Shown piece by piece: positions 30,832-38,168 of a stretch of 64,000 bases of DNA. The stretch is from Apilactobacillus bombintestini (GTDB taxonomy: Bacteria > Bacillota > Bacilli > Lactobacillales > Lactobacillaceae), in contig NZ_CP032626.1 in the NCBI RefSeq assembly GCF_003627035.1, forward strand, positions 992,001 to 1,056,000. Direction: 5' to 3'. The first letter of the stretch is position 1. Every line of letters begins with the position of its first letter. The translations under genes were made by a program, and so were the position numbers. Under the pieces are notes generated by a model that worked only from the letters and a program-made list of their open reading frames with translations, did no database searches and was not told where the DNA came from.

Positions 30832-31143
30832 TTACATTCCTGGAATACCTTTTGTGTATTTACCTAAAGAATCTTGTGTAGTTTTTTCAATTTGTGATAA
30901 TGCATCATTTACAGCACTGATAACTAAGTCAGAAGTCATATCAGGATCTTCTGGATCTAATGCTTCTGGTTTAATCTTCATGTCTTTCATCTTTCTGTCA
31001 CCAGAAAAAGTTACTGTAACCATATCTTCAGGTGCTTTACCAACAAATTCGGTGCTGTTAATTTGTTCTTGTTCTGCACCCATTTGTTTTTGTAATTGTT
31101 TTACCTGTTTCATCATTTTTCCCATGTTCATACCATTCATCAT
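30832..31143 (-). CDS. YbaB/EbfC nucleoid-associated protein
   Basis: DNA-binding dimeric protein of the YbaB family. 103 aa. Met-rich N-terminus (MGKMMKQVKQLQKQM) and the conserved stretch VTVTFSGDRKMKDMKI near 43-58. Between dnaX and recR, the conserved position in most bacteria. Confidence 0.95.
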   Translation of the reverse strand: MMNGMNMGKMMKQVKQLQKQMGAEQEQINSTEFVGKAPEDMVTVTFSGDRKMKDMKIKPEALDPEDPDMTSDLVISAVNDALSQIEKTTQDSLGKYTKGIPGM

Positions 31144-31158
31144 AATATCTACATCTCC

Positions 31159-32982
31159 TTAATCATCTTTAATATCTAATATATCTTTCCCAAATAATTG
31201 GGTAGCTTGTTTAACAATTTTAGGTTCTTTTTCATCTGTTTCATTAACATTATCAGGTTTTTCTTCAGAATTTTCAACAGATGATTGTTCATTTTTATCA
31301 CTATTTTCACTAGTAGGTCTATCATTGTTTTTCTGTGCAACAATGTATCCTTTTCTAATTTCTGGCCATTTATCACCAGGAATAAATACTATCTTAGGAA
31401 CATATCCCAAAATGGAATCTAGTGTATTATCCAATGCATCACTTAATTCTCTATCATTATTAGCTTTAGTAAATAAGAATGGATATTCAAATGATACTAC
31501 TACCCCATCGTGACTAGCTGCCACTGGTTTAGAAACATTCATCATCGCACGTTTAGTTACATCTAAATGTTGCAACAATTCATCCCATATACCTTGCACA
31601 TTTACTAAATCTTTTCTAGTAGCATTATCAAGTATTGGATAAATTTGTGTTAAGTTAATATGTTCATCATTACCACGATGAGCAGGAGCTCTATGTTGTG
31701 TTGCCTGTGCATGTTCTACAGGTTGACTAGCAGTATTGTTTACTGAGCCGCCAGAACTTTGTGATAATTTTTGAACTTGATTTTGTAAATTAGAAATTTC
31801 TTTCTTTAGTTCCGCTACTTCATTATTATTAACGGCTGGTGCACTTGGTTTAACGTTAGTTGCAGAATTAGCAACGGTTTGTGTATTAACTTCTTGATCA
31901 CCAATAGTACCTAACTTAACAGTTAAGACATCCAAATATACATCTGGGTGCATGGTATAACGCATTTGATTTTGAATATCATTTAAATCCACAATCATTT
32001 GATAGATGGTAGTAGGTTTAATTTCATCAGAAATCTTTTTAAATGAATCATCCATAACACCTAATTCAGATTCTTCCACCATTTCAGGTGATTGTTGATA
32101 TAACAATAAATCTTGGCAATATTTAATAACGTCTTCTACAAAACGTGCTGCATCCTTACCTGACTCCAACATTTCACGAACATTCAATAACGCATCTTTT
32201 ACATCATTGTTAATTACGTTCTCTAAATATTTTGCCAGTAAATCTTTAGTAACTGTTCCAGTTACTTCCAGTGCATTCTCATAGCTAACCTTATCCATTC
32301 CAAATGACAAAACCTGATCTAGAATACTCAAAGCATCACGCATTCCACCTTCAGCGGCTTTAGCAATGACTTTTAATGCTTTGTCATCATATTCTATATC
32401 CTTTTGATTCAAAATATATTCCATTCTATCCAAAATATCTTTAGAAGTGATTCGCTTAAAATCAAATCTTTGCATTCTAGAGATAATTGTAGCTGGAATC
32501 TTTTGTGGTTCCGTAGTTGCTAATATGAAAATTACATGAGCAGGTGGTTCTTCTAGTGTTTTTAGCAATGCATTAAAAGCACCTGTAGAAAGCATGTGAA
32601 CTTCATCAATAATGTAGACTTTATAAGTAGCCTGTGTTGGTGCATATTTAGCTTTATCACGAACATCTCTAATTTCTTCTACCCCATTGTTAGAAGCAGC
32701 ATCAATTTCGATTACATCATTTAAAGTTCCATTAGTAATGCTTTTACAAATTTCGCATTCATTACATGGTTCCCCATCTTTTTGATTAGGACAATTAATG
32801 GCTTTTGCTAAAATTTTAGCAGCTGAAGTTTTCCCCGTTCCTCGTGGACCGGCAAATAAATAAGCATGGCTCAATTGATTAGTTATAATCGCATTTTTTA
32901 ACGTCTTCGTAATGATATTTTGACCAATAACATCATCAAAACGTTGCGGTCTCCATACTCGATATAAAGCTTGATAACTCAT
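31159..32982 (-). CDS. dnaX: DNA polymerase III gamma/tau subunit
   Basis: Clamp-loader ATPase that links leading and lagging polymerases. 607 aa from the ATG after AAAGGAAG (MSYQALYRVWRPQRFDDVIG); 35 further upstream codons lack a ribosome site. Walker A GPRGTGKTSAAK near 44-55, zinc site CPNQKDGEPCNECEIC near 64-79, IDEVHMLS near 121, SRMQRFDF sensor. The tail (about 400-607) is polar. No slippery heptamer was seen, so a single product is expected. Confidence 0.97.
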   Translation of the reverse strand: MSYQALYRVWRPQRFDDVIGQNIITKTLKNAIITNQLSHAYLFAGPRGTGKTSAAKILAKAINCPNQKDGEPCNECEICKSITNGTLNDVIEIDAASNNGVEEIRDVRDKAKYAPTQATYKVYIIDEVHMLSTGAFNALLKTLEEPPAHVIFILATTEPQKIPATIISRMQRFDFKRITSKDILDRMEYILNQKDIEYDDKALKVIAKAAEGGMRDALSILDQVLSFGMDKVSYENALEVTGTVTKDLLAKYLENVINNDVKDALLNVREMLESGKDAARFVEDVIKYCQDLLLYQQSPEMVEESELGVMDDSFKKISDEIKPTTIYQMIVDLNDIQNQMRYTMHPDVYLDVLTVKLGTIGDQEVNTQTVANSATNVKPSAPAVNNNEVAELKKEISNLQNQVQKLSQSSGGSVNNTASQPVEHAQATQHRAPAHRGNDEHINLTQIYPILDNATRKDLVNVQGIWDELLQHLDVTKRAMMNVSKPVAASHDGVVVSFEYPFLFTKANNDRELSDALDNTLDSILGYVPKIVFIPGDKWPEIRKGYIVAQKNNDRPTSENSDKNEQSSVENSEEKPDNVNETDEKEPKIVKQATQLFGKDILDIKDD

Positions 32983-33065
32983 GGAAAACTTCCTTTCAAA
33001 AAACTTGTTACATTCATTATATATTCTATCGAATAAATATGCCATGATTGCCATAATTTTATGTA

Positions 33066-33101
33066 AAAAAAATCTCTTAGCCAGCAATTGACTAAGAGTT
33101 T
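33066..33101 (-). terminator. Terminator after SRP RNA
   Basis: CTCTTAGTC / GCTAAGAG hairpin with eight T residues on the minus strand, between the SRP RNA and dnaX. Confidence 0.88.
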
Positions 33102-33110
33102 ATTTGTATA

Positions 33111-33204
33111 AAAAACAAGAAGCACAAGCGTAGAATACTTAGTGCTGCTTCCTCTCGGATCTGACACGGTTCGTAAACACAACTTTGCTTCAAGGCCTTA
33201 CGGC
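33111..33204 (-). ncRNA. ffs: Signal recognition particle RNA (small 4.5S type)
   Basis: Minus strand contains the conserved domain IV core GTCAGATCCGAGAGGAAGCAGC (written here in parts: GTCAGATCC, GAGAGGAAGCAGC), the Ffh-binding loop. Flanks GAAGCA near the 5' end and TGCTTC near the 3' end pair to close the rod. A -10 TATAAT (33209-33214) sits 5 bp upstream of the predicted 5' end GCCG, and a terminator follows. The ends are estimates. The position between tadA and dnaX is the usual Firmicute one. Confidence 0.92.
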
Positions 33205-33208
33205 AATA

Positions 33209-33236
33209 ATTATATTAACTTATTTGGAACTATTTT
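33209..33236 (-). promoter_or_regulatory. SRP RNA promoter
   Basis: -10 TATAAT at 33209-33214 on the minus strand; the only -35-like hexamer (TTGAAA) is about 20 bp upstream, further than normal. Confidence 0.5.
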
Positions 33237-33724
33237 TCAACCATATTTGCTCTTTTTTGTGCTTTTCTTTTTTTACGAGCTTTTTTGAAAAAGTCTTTCA
33301 TAATTTGTCCACATTCAGTACTTAGTATGCCTCCTTCAGCATGTACCAAATGATTCAATCGACTGTCATTAAAAACATTATATAAACTTTCGGCAGCCCC
33401 TGCTTTATAATCAGGCGCACCATAATAAACATTTTTAACCCTTGCATTAATGATTGCTCCTGCACACATCAAGCAAGGTTCAATCGTTACGTATAAATCA
33501 CAATCAGCTAAACGCCAACTTCTTAGATTTCTACATGCCTCATCTATTGCCACCATTTCAGCGTGATCAATAGTATTTTGACTATGTTCTCTTAAATTGT
33601 GTCCACGTCCAATTATTTTTCCATCGTAAACTACAATTGCACCAATTGGAACTTCTTGTATTAATGCAGCCTTCTTAGCTTCCTGAAGTGCTATTTTCAT
33701 AAAGTATTCTTTATTTTTATCCAT
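33230..33724 (-). CDS. tadA: tRNA-specific adenosine deaminase
   Basis: Converts A34 to inosine in tRNA anticodons (tRNA-Arg ACG and, in some Firmicutes, tRNA-Leu AAG). 164 aa from the ATG nine bases after GAGAGTG; a GTG three codons earlier is less likely. Zinc-deaminase motifs HAEMVA near 55-60 and PCLMCAGA near 85-92. It overlaps the upstream methyltransferase gene by eight bases. The window also encodes tRNA-Leu(AAG) at 58805-58890, a likely substrate. Confidence 0.95.
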   Translation of the reverse strand: MDKNKEYFMKIALQEAKKAALIQEVPIGAIVVYDGKIIGRGHNLREHSQNTIDHAEMVAIDEACRNLRSWRLADCDLYVTIEPCLMCAGAIINARVKNVYYGAPDYKAGAAESLYNVFNDSRLNHLVHAEGGILSTECGQIMKDFFKKARKKRKAQKRANMVEK

Positions 33725-34322
33725 TATAAACACTCTCTAAAATGTAGTATCCCTTGTTCTTCTTAATGATTTCACAATTACCAAATAATGACTTCATTAA
33801 TTTTTTAGCTGATGGAGCCCCTTGTTTCTTTTGTAAAACTACAGTTAGTGTTCCATTTTCCACTAGATGTTGTGTAGCACCAGAAATCATTGCATCTACT
33901 ATTTTCTTACCAGCCCTTACTGGTGGATTAGTTACGATAGCAGCAAATTTGTTTTCTACATTTTCATAAACATCAGAATTATGAATATTAACATTACTTA
34001 CATGATTTTGTTCAGCATTATTTTTAGCTAAGGACAATGCTAAATTATTAACATCTACCATTTCAAAATTACGATCAGGATGAACTTTGGCTAAAGAAAT
34101 ACCCATAGGTCCATATCCACAACCTAAATCCAAAATATCTCCGGCAGGAATTTTATCAAAATTAACATTTTCTACTAAAGTTTTTGAACCAAAATCAACA
34201 GTTCTTTTAGAAAAAACTCCATTGTCTGTAGTAAAGGTTAATGTGTTCCCTAATAAATCAAAATTCCATGTATGAAGTTCATGGACAACATGTGGGTTCG
34301 GTGTATAATAGAATTCGTTCAT
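33717..34322 (-). CDS. Class I SAM-dependent methyltransferase (RsmC/YbxB-like)
   Basis: 201 aa. SAM motif ILDLGCGYGPMGISLAK near 62-78 and the N6/N2-methylating NPP motif in AIVTNPPVRAGKK near 133-145, the signature of the small rRNA methyltransferase family that includes RsmC and Bacillus YbxB. The substrate is probably 16S rRNA guanine, but this is inferred from the family. Coupled to tadA by overlap. Confidence 0.85.
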   Translation of the reverse strand: MNEFYYTPNPHVVHELHTWNFDLLGNTLTFTTDNGVFSKRTVDFGSKTLVENVNFDKIPAGDILDLGCGYGPMGISLAKVHPDRNFEMVDVNNLALSLAKNNAEQNHVSNVNIHNSDVYENVENKFAAIVTNPPVRAGKKIVDAMISGATQHLVENGTLTVVLQKKQGAPSAKKLMKSLFGNCEIIKKNKGYYILESVYNG

Positions 34323-34367
34323 TTTTATATCAGATCCTTTTAGAAAAAAATAATAATTTTTGCTGAA

Positions 34368-34415
34368 GCACTGTATTTAGTAGAGTAGGCGTTATTCGAC
34401 CACTAAATATGGTGT
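34368..34415 (+). promoter_or_regulatory. Tandem NrdR-box-like operators upstream of nrdHEF
   Basis: Two 16-mers, GCACTGTATTTAGTAG (34368-34383) and CCACTAAATATGGTGT (34400-34415), match 11 and 13 positions of the palindromic NrdR-box form ACACTATATATAGTGT. Their starts are 32 bp apart, about three helical turns, the arrangement known for NrdR sites. Because each is a near-palindrome, they can also pair with each other as an RNA hairpin followed by six T residues; that alternative is less likely since they lie upstream of the promoter. Confidence 0.7.
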
Positions 34416-34423
34416 TTTTTAAT

Positions 34424-34451
34424 TTGATTTTTTTATTTTCTGGTGTAGAAT
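34424..34451 (+). promoter_or_regulatory. nrdHEF promoter
   Basis: -35 TTGATT (34424-34429), 16-bp spacer, -10 TAGAAT (34446-34451), directly after the second NrdR-like box and 49 bp before nrdH. Confidence 0.6.
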
Positions 34452-34500
34452 TTTATATATAAATTAAATCAATCGGACGAAAAAAGAAAGGAAGATTACC

Positions 34501-34728
34501 ATGGCTAAAGTAACTGTGTACTCAAAGAACAATTGCATGCAATGCAAAATGACTAAAAGATTTTTAAGTGAACATGATATCGATTTTGAAGAAAGAAACA
34601 TTAATGAACAACCTGAATATGTTTCTTATCTAAAATCTAAGGGATTCATGTCCCTACCAGTTGTTGAAGCCGATGGTATTGACGCCATTTCAGGTTTCAG
34701 ACCAGATCAATTGAGTCAACTTGCTTAA
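34501..34728 (+). CDS. nrdH: Glutaredoxin-like protein NrdH
   Basis: Electron donor for class Ib ribonucleotide reductase, reduced by thioredoxin reductase (trxB is in this window). 75 aa. Redox motif CMQC at 12-15; the C-terminal SGFRPDQ near 65-71 is the NrdH signature. GGAAG ribosome site upstream. First gene of nrdH-nrdE-nrdF; nrdI, often nearby, is not in this cluster. Confidence 0.95.
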   Translation: MAKVTVYSKNNCMQCKMTKRFLSEHDIDFEERNINEQPEYVSYLKSKGFMSLPVVEADGIDAISGFRPDQLSQLA

Positions 34729-34797
34729 TTAGTTAGACTTAACTAATCCATTATAATATAAATACATTAATGGCGAAACCGCTAATGGTCTCGCCAT
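34728..34797 (+). other. Two hairpins between nrdH and nrdE
   Basis: A perfect 8-bp stem ATTAGTTA / TAACTAAT (34728-34747, loop GACT, starting on the nrdH stop) and a second stem ATGGCGAAACC / GGTCTCGCCAT (34770-34797, one mismatch) followed by a short T-rich stretch. The second resembles a leaky terminator, which would let nrdH be made in excess of nrdEF. Confidence 0.6.
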
Positions 34798-34853
34798 ATT
34801 TTATCTAATACAATTAATAATATATATATTTTTTATGAAAGAGTGGTTTGAAC

Positions 34854-37019
34854 ATGTCGTTAAAAGATTTGAAGGATGTAACCTATTACGATTTGAATAA
34901 TGAGATTAACATTCCAAAGGATAACAAAATCCAATTGGATAAGGATAAAGAAGCGCTCGAAGCCTTTATCAAAGAAAATGTTAAGCCTAATTTGAAAACT
35001 TTTGGTTCTCTAAAAGAAAGATTCCACTTCTTAGTAGAAAATGACTACTTAGAAGCTGGATTCATAAAAAAATACAATTTTTCTTTCATTGAAAAATTGT
35101 ATGACTACCTAAAGAGCCAAAACTTTCATTTCAAATCATTTATGGCTGCTTACAAGTTTTATGCTCAATACGCTTTAAAGACAAATGATGGTAATTATTA
35201 CCTAGAACAATACATTGATCGTGTTGCTACTAATGCTTTGTTCTTTGCAGATGGTAATGAAGAATTAGCTATGAATTTAGCTGATGAAATCATTCACCAA
35301 AGATATCAACCTGCCACCCCTTCTTTCTTAAATGCAGGAAGAAAACGTCGTGGTGAATTTGTATCATGTTTCTTAATTCAACCTACTGATAATATGAATA
35401 CTATTGGTAGAACTATTAACTCTGCTCTTCAATTATCACGTATCGGTGGTGGTGTAGGTATCAACTTATCTAACCTACGTGCCGCTGGTGATCCAATTAA
35501 GCATATTGAAGGAGCTGCTTCTGGTGTAGTTCCAGTTATGAAATTACTTGAAGATAGTTTTTCATATTCTAACCAATTAGGACAACGTCAAGGTGCCGGT
35601 GCCGTTTACCTAAGTGTATTCCATCCCGATATCGTTTCTTTCCTATCAGCTAAAAAAGAAAATGCCGATGAAAAGATTCGTGTTAAGACTTTATCACTAG
35701 CGGTCACTGTACCTGACAAGTTCTATGAATTAGCTAAAAATGATGAAGACATGTACTTGTTCAGTCCTTACGATGTTGAACGTATTTATGGAAAGCCATT
35801 CTCTTACGTTGACATTACCAAGGAATACGACAACATGGTTAACAATGATGAAATTAAGAAAACTAAGATTAGTGCTCGTGAACTAGAAACTGACATCAGT
35901 AAGTTACAACAAGAATCTGGTTACCCATACATCATCAATATTGATACTGCTAACCGTGATAACCCTATCGATGGAAAGATTGTTATGAGTAACTTGTGTT
36001 CTGAAATTATGCAAGTTCAAGAACCATCAACTGTTGATAACCAACAACATTACACTGATTTAGGTACTGATGTATCATGTAACCTAGGTTCTACTAATAT
36101 TGTTAACTTAATGGCTAGTCCAGACTTTGGTAAATCAGTTGACTCAATGGTTCGTGCTTTAACATTTGTAACTGATCATTCTCATATTGATGTAGTACCT
36201 TCCATTCAAAATGGTAATGACTTATCTCACAGTATTGGTCTTGGTGGTATGGGACTTCACAGTTTCTTAGCTAAGAACAAGATTCAATATGGTTCTGATG
36301 AAGCTATTGAATTTACTGGTGTTTACTTTATGTTATTAAACTACTGGACACTAGTTGCTTCCAACAAGATTGCTACTGAAAGAAACCAAACTTTCCACAA
36401 TTTTGATAAGAGTAAATATGCTGATGGAAGTTACTTCGACAAATACATCAACAAATCATGGGGTCCAAAATCTGATGTAGTTAAATCACTATTTGATGGC
36501 ATCTTCATTCCTCAACCTAGCGATTGGGAAGCTCTTAAGAAGAATGTTATGGAACATGGTTTATACCATCAAAACAGAATGGCAGTTGCTCCTAATGGAT
36601 CAATCTCATACATTAATGATTCAACTGCTAGTTTGCACCCTATCATTAGTAAGATTGAAGAAAGATATGAATCTAAGACTGGTAAGATTTACTATCCAGC
36701 TCCATACTTATCTAATGACACTATCAAATACTATCAATCAGCTTACGATATTGATATGCGTAAAGTTATCGATACCTATGCTGCTGCACAAGAACATGTT
36801 GATCAAAGTTTGAGTCTAACTTTATTCATGCGTTCCACTATTCCAGAAGGTTTATACGAATGGAAAGATGGTCGTACTAATAAAATGACTACTCGTGACT
36901 TAACTATTCTAAGAAATTATGCTCACGCTAGAGGCATTAAGTCACTTTACTACGTAAGAACTTACACTGATGATAACCAAGAAGTCGGTGTCAACGAATG
37001 TGAAAGTTGTTCAATCTAA
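34854..37019 (+). CDS. nrdE: Class Ib ribonucleotide reductase alpha subunit
   Basis: Reduces ribonucleoside diphosphates to deoxy forms in aerobic conditions. 721 aa from the ATG seven bases after GAGTGG. Active-site features: FVSCFLIQPT near 168-177, the thiyl-radical motif NLCSE near 381-385, DVSCNLGSTN near 406-415, and a C-terminal CESC pair for NrdH reduction. Lacks an N-terminal ATP-cone, as is usual for class Ib. Followed 22 bp later by nrdF. Confidence 0.98.
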   Translation: MSLKDLKDVTYYDLNNEINIPKDNKIQLDKDKEALEAFIKENVKPNLKTFGSLKERFHFLVENDYLEAGFIKKYNFSFIEKLYDYLKSQNFHFKSFMAAYKFYAQYALKTNDGNYYLEQYIDRVATNALFFADGNEELAMNLADEIIHQRYQPATPSFLNAGRKRRGEFVSCFLIQPTDNMNTIGRTINSALQLSRIGGGVGINLSNLRAAGDPIKHIEGAASGVVPVMKLLEDSFSYSNQLGQRQGAGAVYLSVFHPDIVSFLSAKKENADEKIRVKTLSLAVTVPDKFYELAKNDEDMYLFSPYDVERIYGKPFSYVDITKEYDNMVNNDEIKKTKISARELETDISKLQQESGYPYIINIDTANRDNPIDGKIVMSNLCSEIMQVQEPSTVDNQQHYTDLGTDVSCNLGSTNIVNLMASPDFGKSVDSMVRALTFVTDHSHIDVVPSIQNGNDLSHSIGLGGMGLHSFLAKNKIQYGSDEAIEFTGVYFMLLNYWTLVASNKIATERNQTFHNFDKSKYADGSYFDKYINKSWGPKSDVVKSLFDGIFIPQPSDWEALKKNVMEHGLYHQNRMAVAPNGSISYINDSTASLHPIISKIEERYESKTGKIYYPAPYLSNDTIKYYQSAYDIDMRKVIDTYAAAQEHVDQSLSLTLFMRSTIPEGLYEWKDGRTNKMTTRDLTILRNYAHARGIKSLYYVRTYTDDNQEVGVNECESCSI

Positions 37020-37041
37020 TTAGATAGGAGAATATATAACA

Positions 37042-38016
37042 ATGGATAATTACAAAGCTATCAACTGGAATGCTATTAGTGATCAAATTGATAAAGCTAC
37101 CTGGGAAAAATTAACTGAACAATTTTGGTTAGATACTAGAATTCCTCTTTCCAATGATTTAGCTGACTGGAGAACTCTAGATGATGACCACAAATGGTTA
37201 GTTGGACATGTCTTCGGTGGCCTTACCCTTCTAGACACTCTTCAATCACAAGATGGAATGGCAGCTCTTAGAAAAGATGTAGCTACTCCACATGAAACAG
37301 CTGTATTAAACAACATCCAATTCATGGAATCTGTTCATGCTAAAAGTTATTCATCTATCTTTTCTACTCTAAATACTCCAGAAGAAATTTCTGAAATCTT
37401 CGACTGGAGTGATTCAGAAGAATTTCTACAAAACAAAGCTAAACGCATTTATGATTTATACCATGATGACTCTAATCCACTAAAAAAGAAGATTTCTAGT
37501 GTATTCCTAGAAACTTTCTTGTTCTACTCTGGTTTCTACACACCACTATGGTATTTAGGTCACAATAAGTTACCTAATGTTGCTGAAATTATTAAATTAA
37601 TTTTGCGTGATGAATCTGTTCACGGTACCTACATTGGTTACAAATTCCAAATTGGTTTTAATAAATTAAGCGATAATCAACAACAAGATCTAAAAGACTG
37701 GATGTACAACTTCTTATATGACTTGTACTCTAACGAAGAAAAATACACTCATATGCTATATGACCAAGTTGGTTGGAGCGATGATGTACTTAAATTCATT
37801 CGTTACAATGCTAATAAGGCGCTTATGAACTTAGGTCAAGATCCTCTATTCCCTGACACAGCTGAAGATGTTGATCCAATCGTTATGAATGGTATCTCCA
37901 CTTCCACTGCTAACCATGACTTCTTCTCACAAGTTGGTAATGGTTACCGTCTAGGTAAAGTTGAAGCAATGAAAGACAACGACTACAAGATTTGGTATCC
38001 AAAAGATAACAAATAA
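37042..38016 (+). CDS. nrdF: Class Ib ribonucleotide reductase beta subunit
   Basis: Holds the dimetal-tyrosyl radical cofactor (Mn or Fe). 324 aa. Metal ligands are in the ferritin-like helices: ESVHAKSYSSIF near 95-106 and RDESVHGTYIG near 189-199. The dimanganese form needs the flavodoxin NrdI, which is not encoded next to it. Ends nrdHEF; a strong terminator follows. Confidence 0.97.
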   Translation: MDNYKAINWNAISDQIDKATWEKLTEQFWLDTRIPLSNDLADWRTLDDDHKWLVGHVFGGLTLLDTLQSQDGMAALRKDVATPHETAVLNNIQFMESVHAKSYSSIFSTLNTPEEISEIFDWSDSEEFLQNKAKRIYDLYHDDSNPLKKKISSVFLETFLFYSGFYTPLWYLGHNKLPNVAEIIKLILRDESVHGTYIGYKFQIGFNKLSDNQQQDLKDWMYNFLYDLYSNEEKYTHMLYDQVGWSDDVLKFIRYNANKALMNLGQDPLFPDTAEDVDPIVMNGISTSTANHDFFSQVGNGYRLGKVEAMKDNDYKIWYPKDNK

Positions 38017-38024
38017 TATTAATA

Positions 38025-38060
38025 AAAATCACCATAGAATTATCTATGGTGATTTTTTTA
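38025..38060 (+). terminator. Terminator after nrdF
   Basis: ATCACCATAGA / TCTATGGTGAT hairpin with seven T residues on the plus strand. Confidence 0.92.
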
Positions 38061-38091
38061 TACAAATATTCAAAAGCATCTATTTTTCACA

Positions 38092-38142
38092 AAAAATGGT
38101 CCACACTAGACATTTAATTATCTAATGTGGACCATTTTATAT
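38092..38142 (-). terminator. Terminator after mprF
   Basis: AAAATGGTCCACA / TGTGGACCATTTT stem with a further internal hairpin, A/T flanks, 27 bp after the mprF stop. Confidence 0.8.
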
Positions 38143-38168
38143 CCATTAACTTGATTAGCTAATAGACA

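Noticed and set aside
30767-31162. 131-codon plus-strand frame opposite ybaB
   Set aside because: Antisense shadow of ybaB and the end of recR; no family similarity.
31176-31376. Overlapping frame at the end of dnaX, considered as a frameshift tau/gamma product
   Set aside because: No A-AAA-AAG-type slippery heptamer in the right frame; the frame is Lys/Leu-rich only because of AT-rich DNA.
34368-34421. Transcription terminator upstream of nrdH
   Set aside because: The two arms pair and a T-run follows, but no plus-strand gene precedes it and each arm is itself a NrdR-type palindrome, which explains the pairing.
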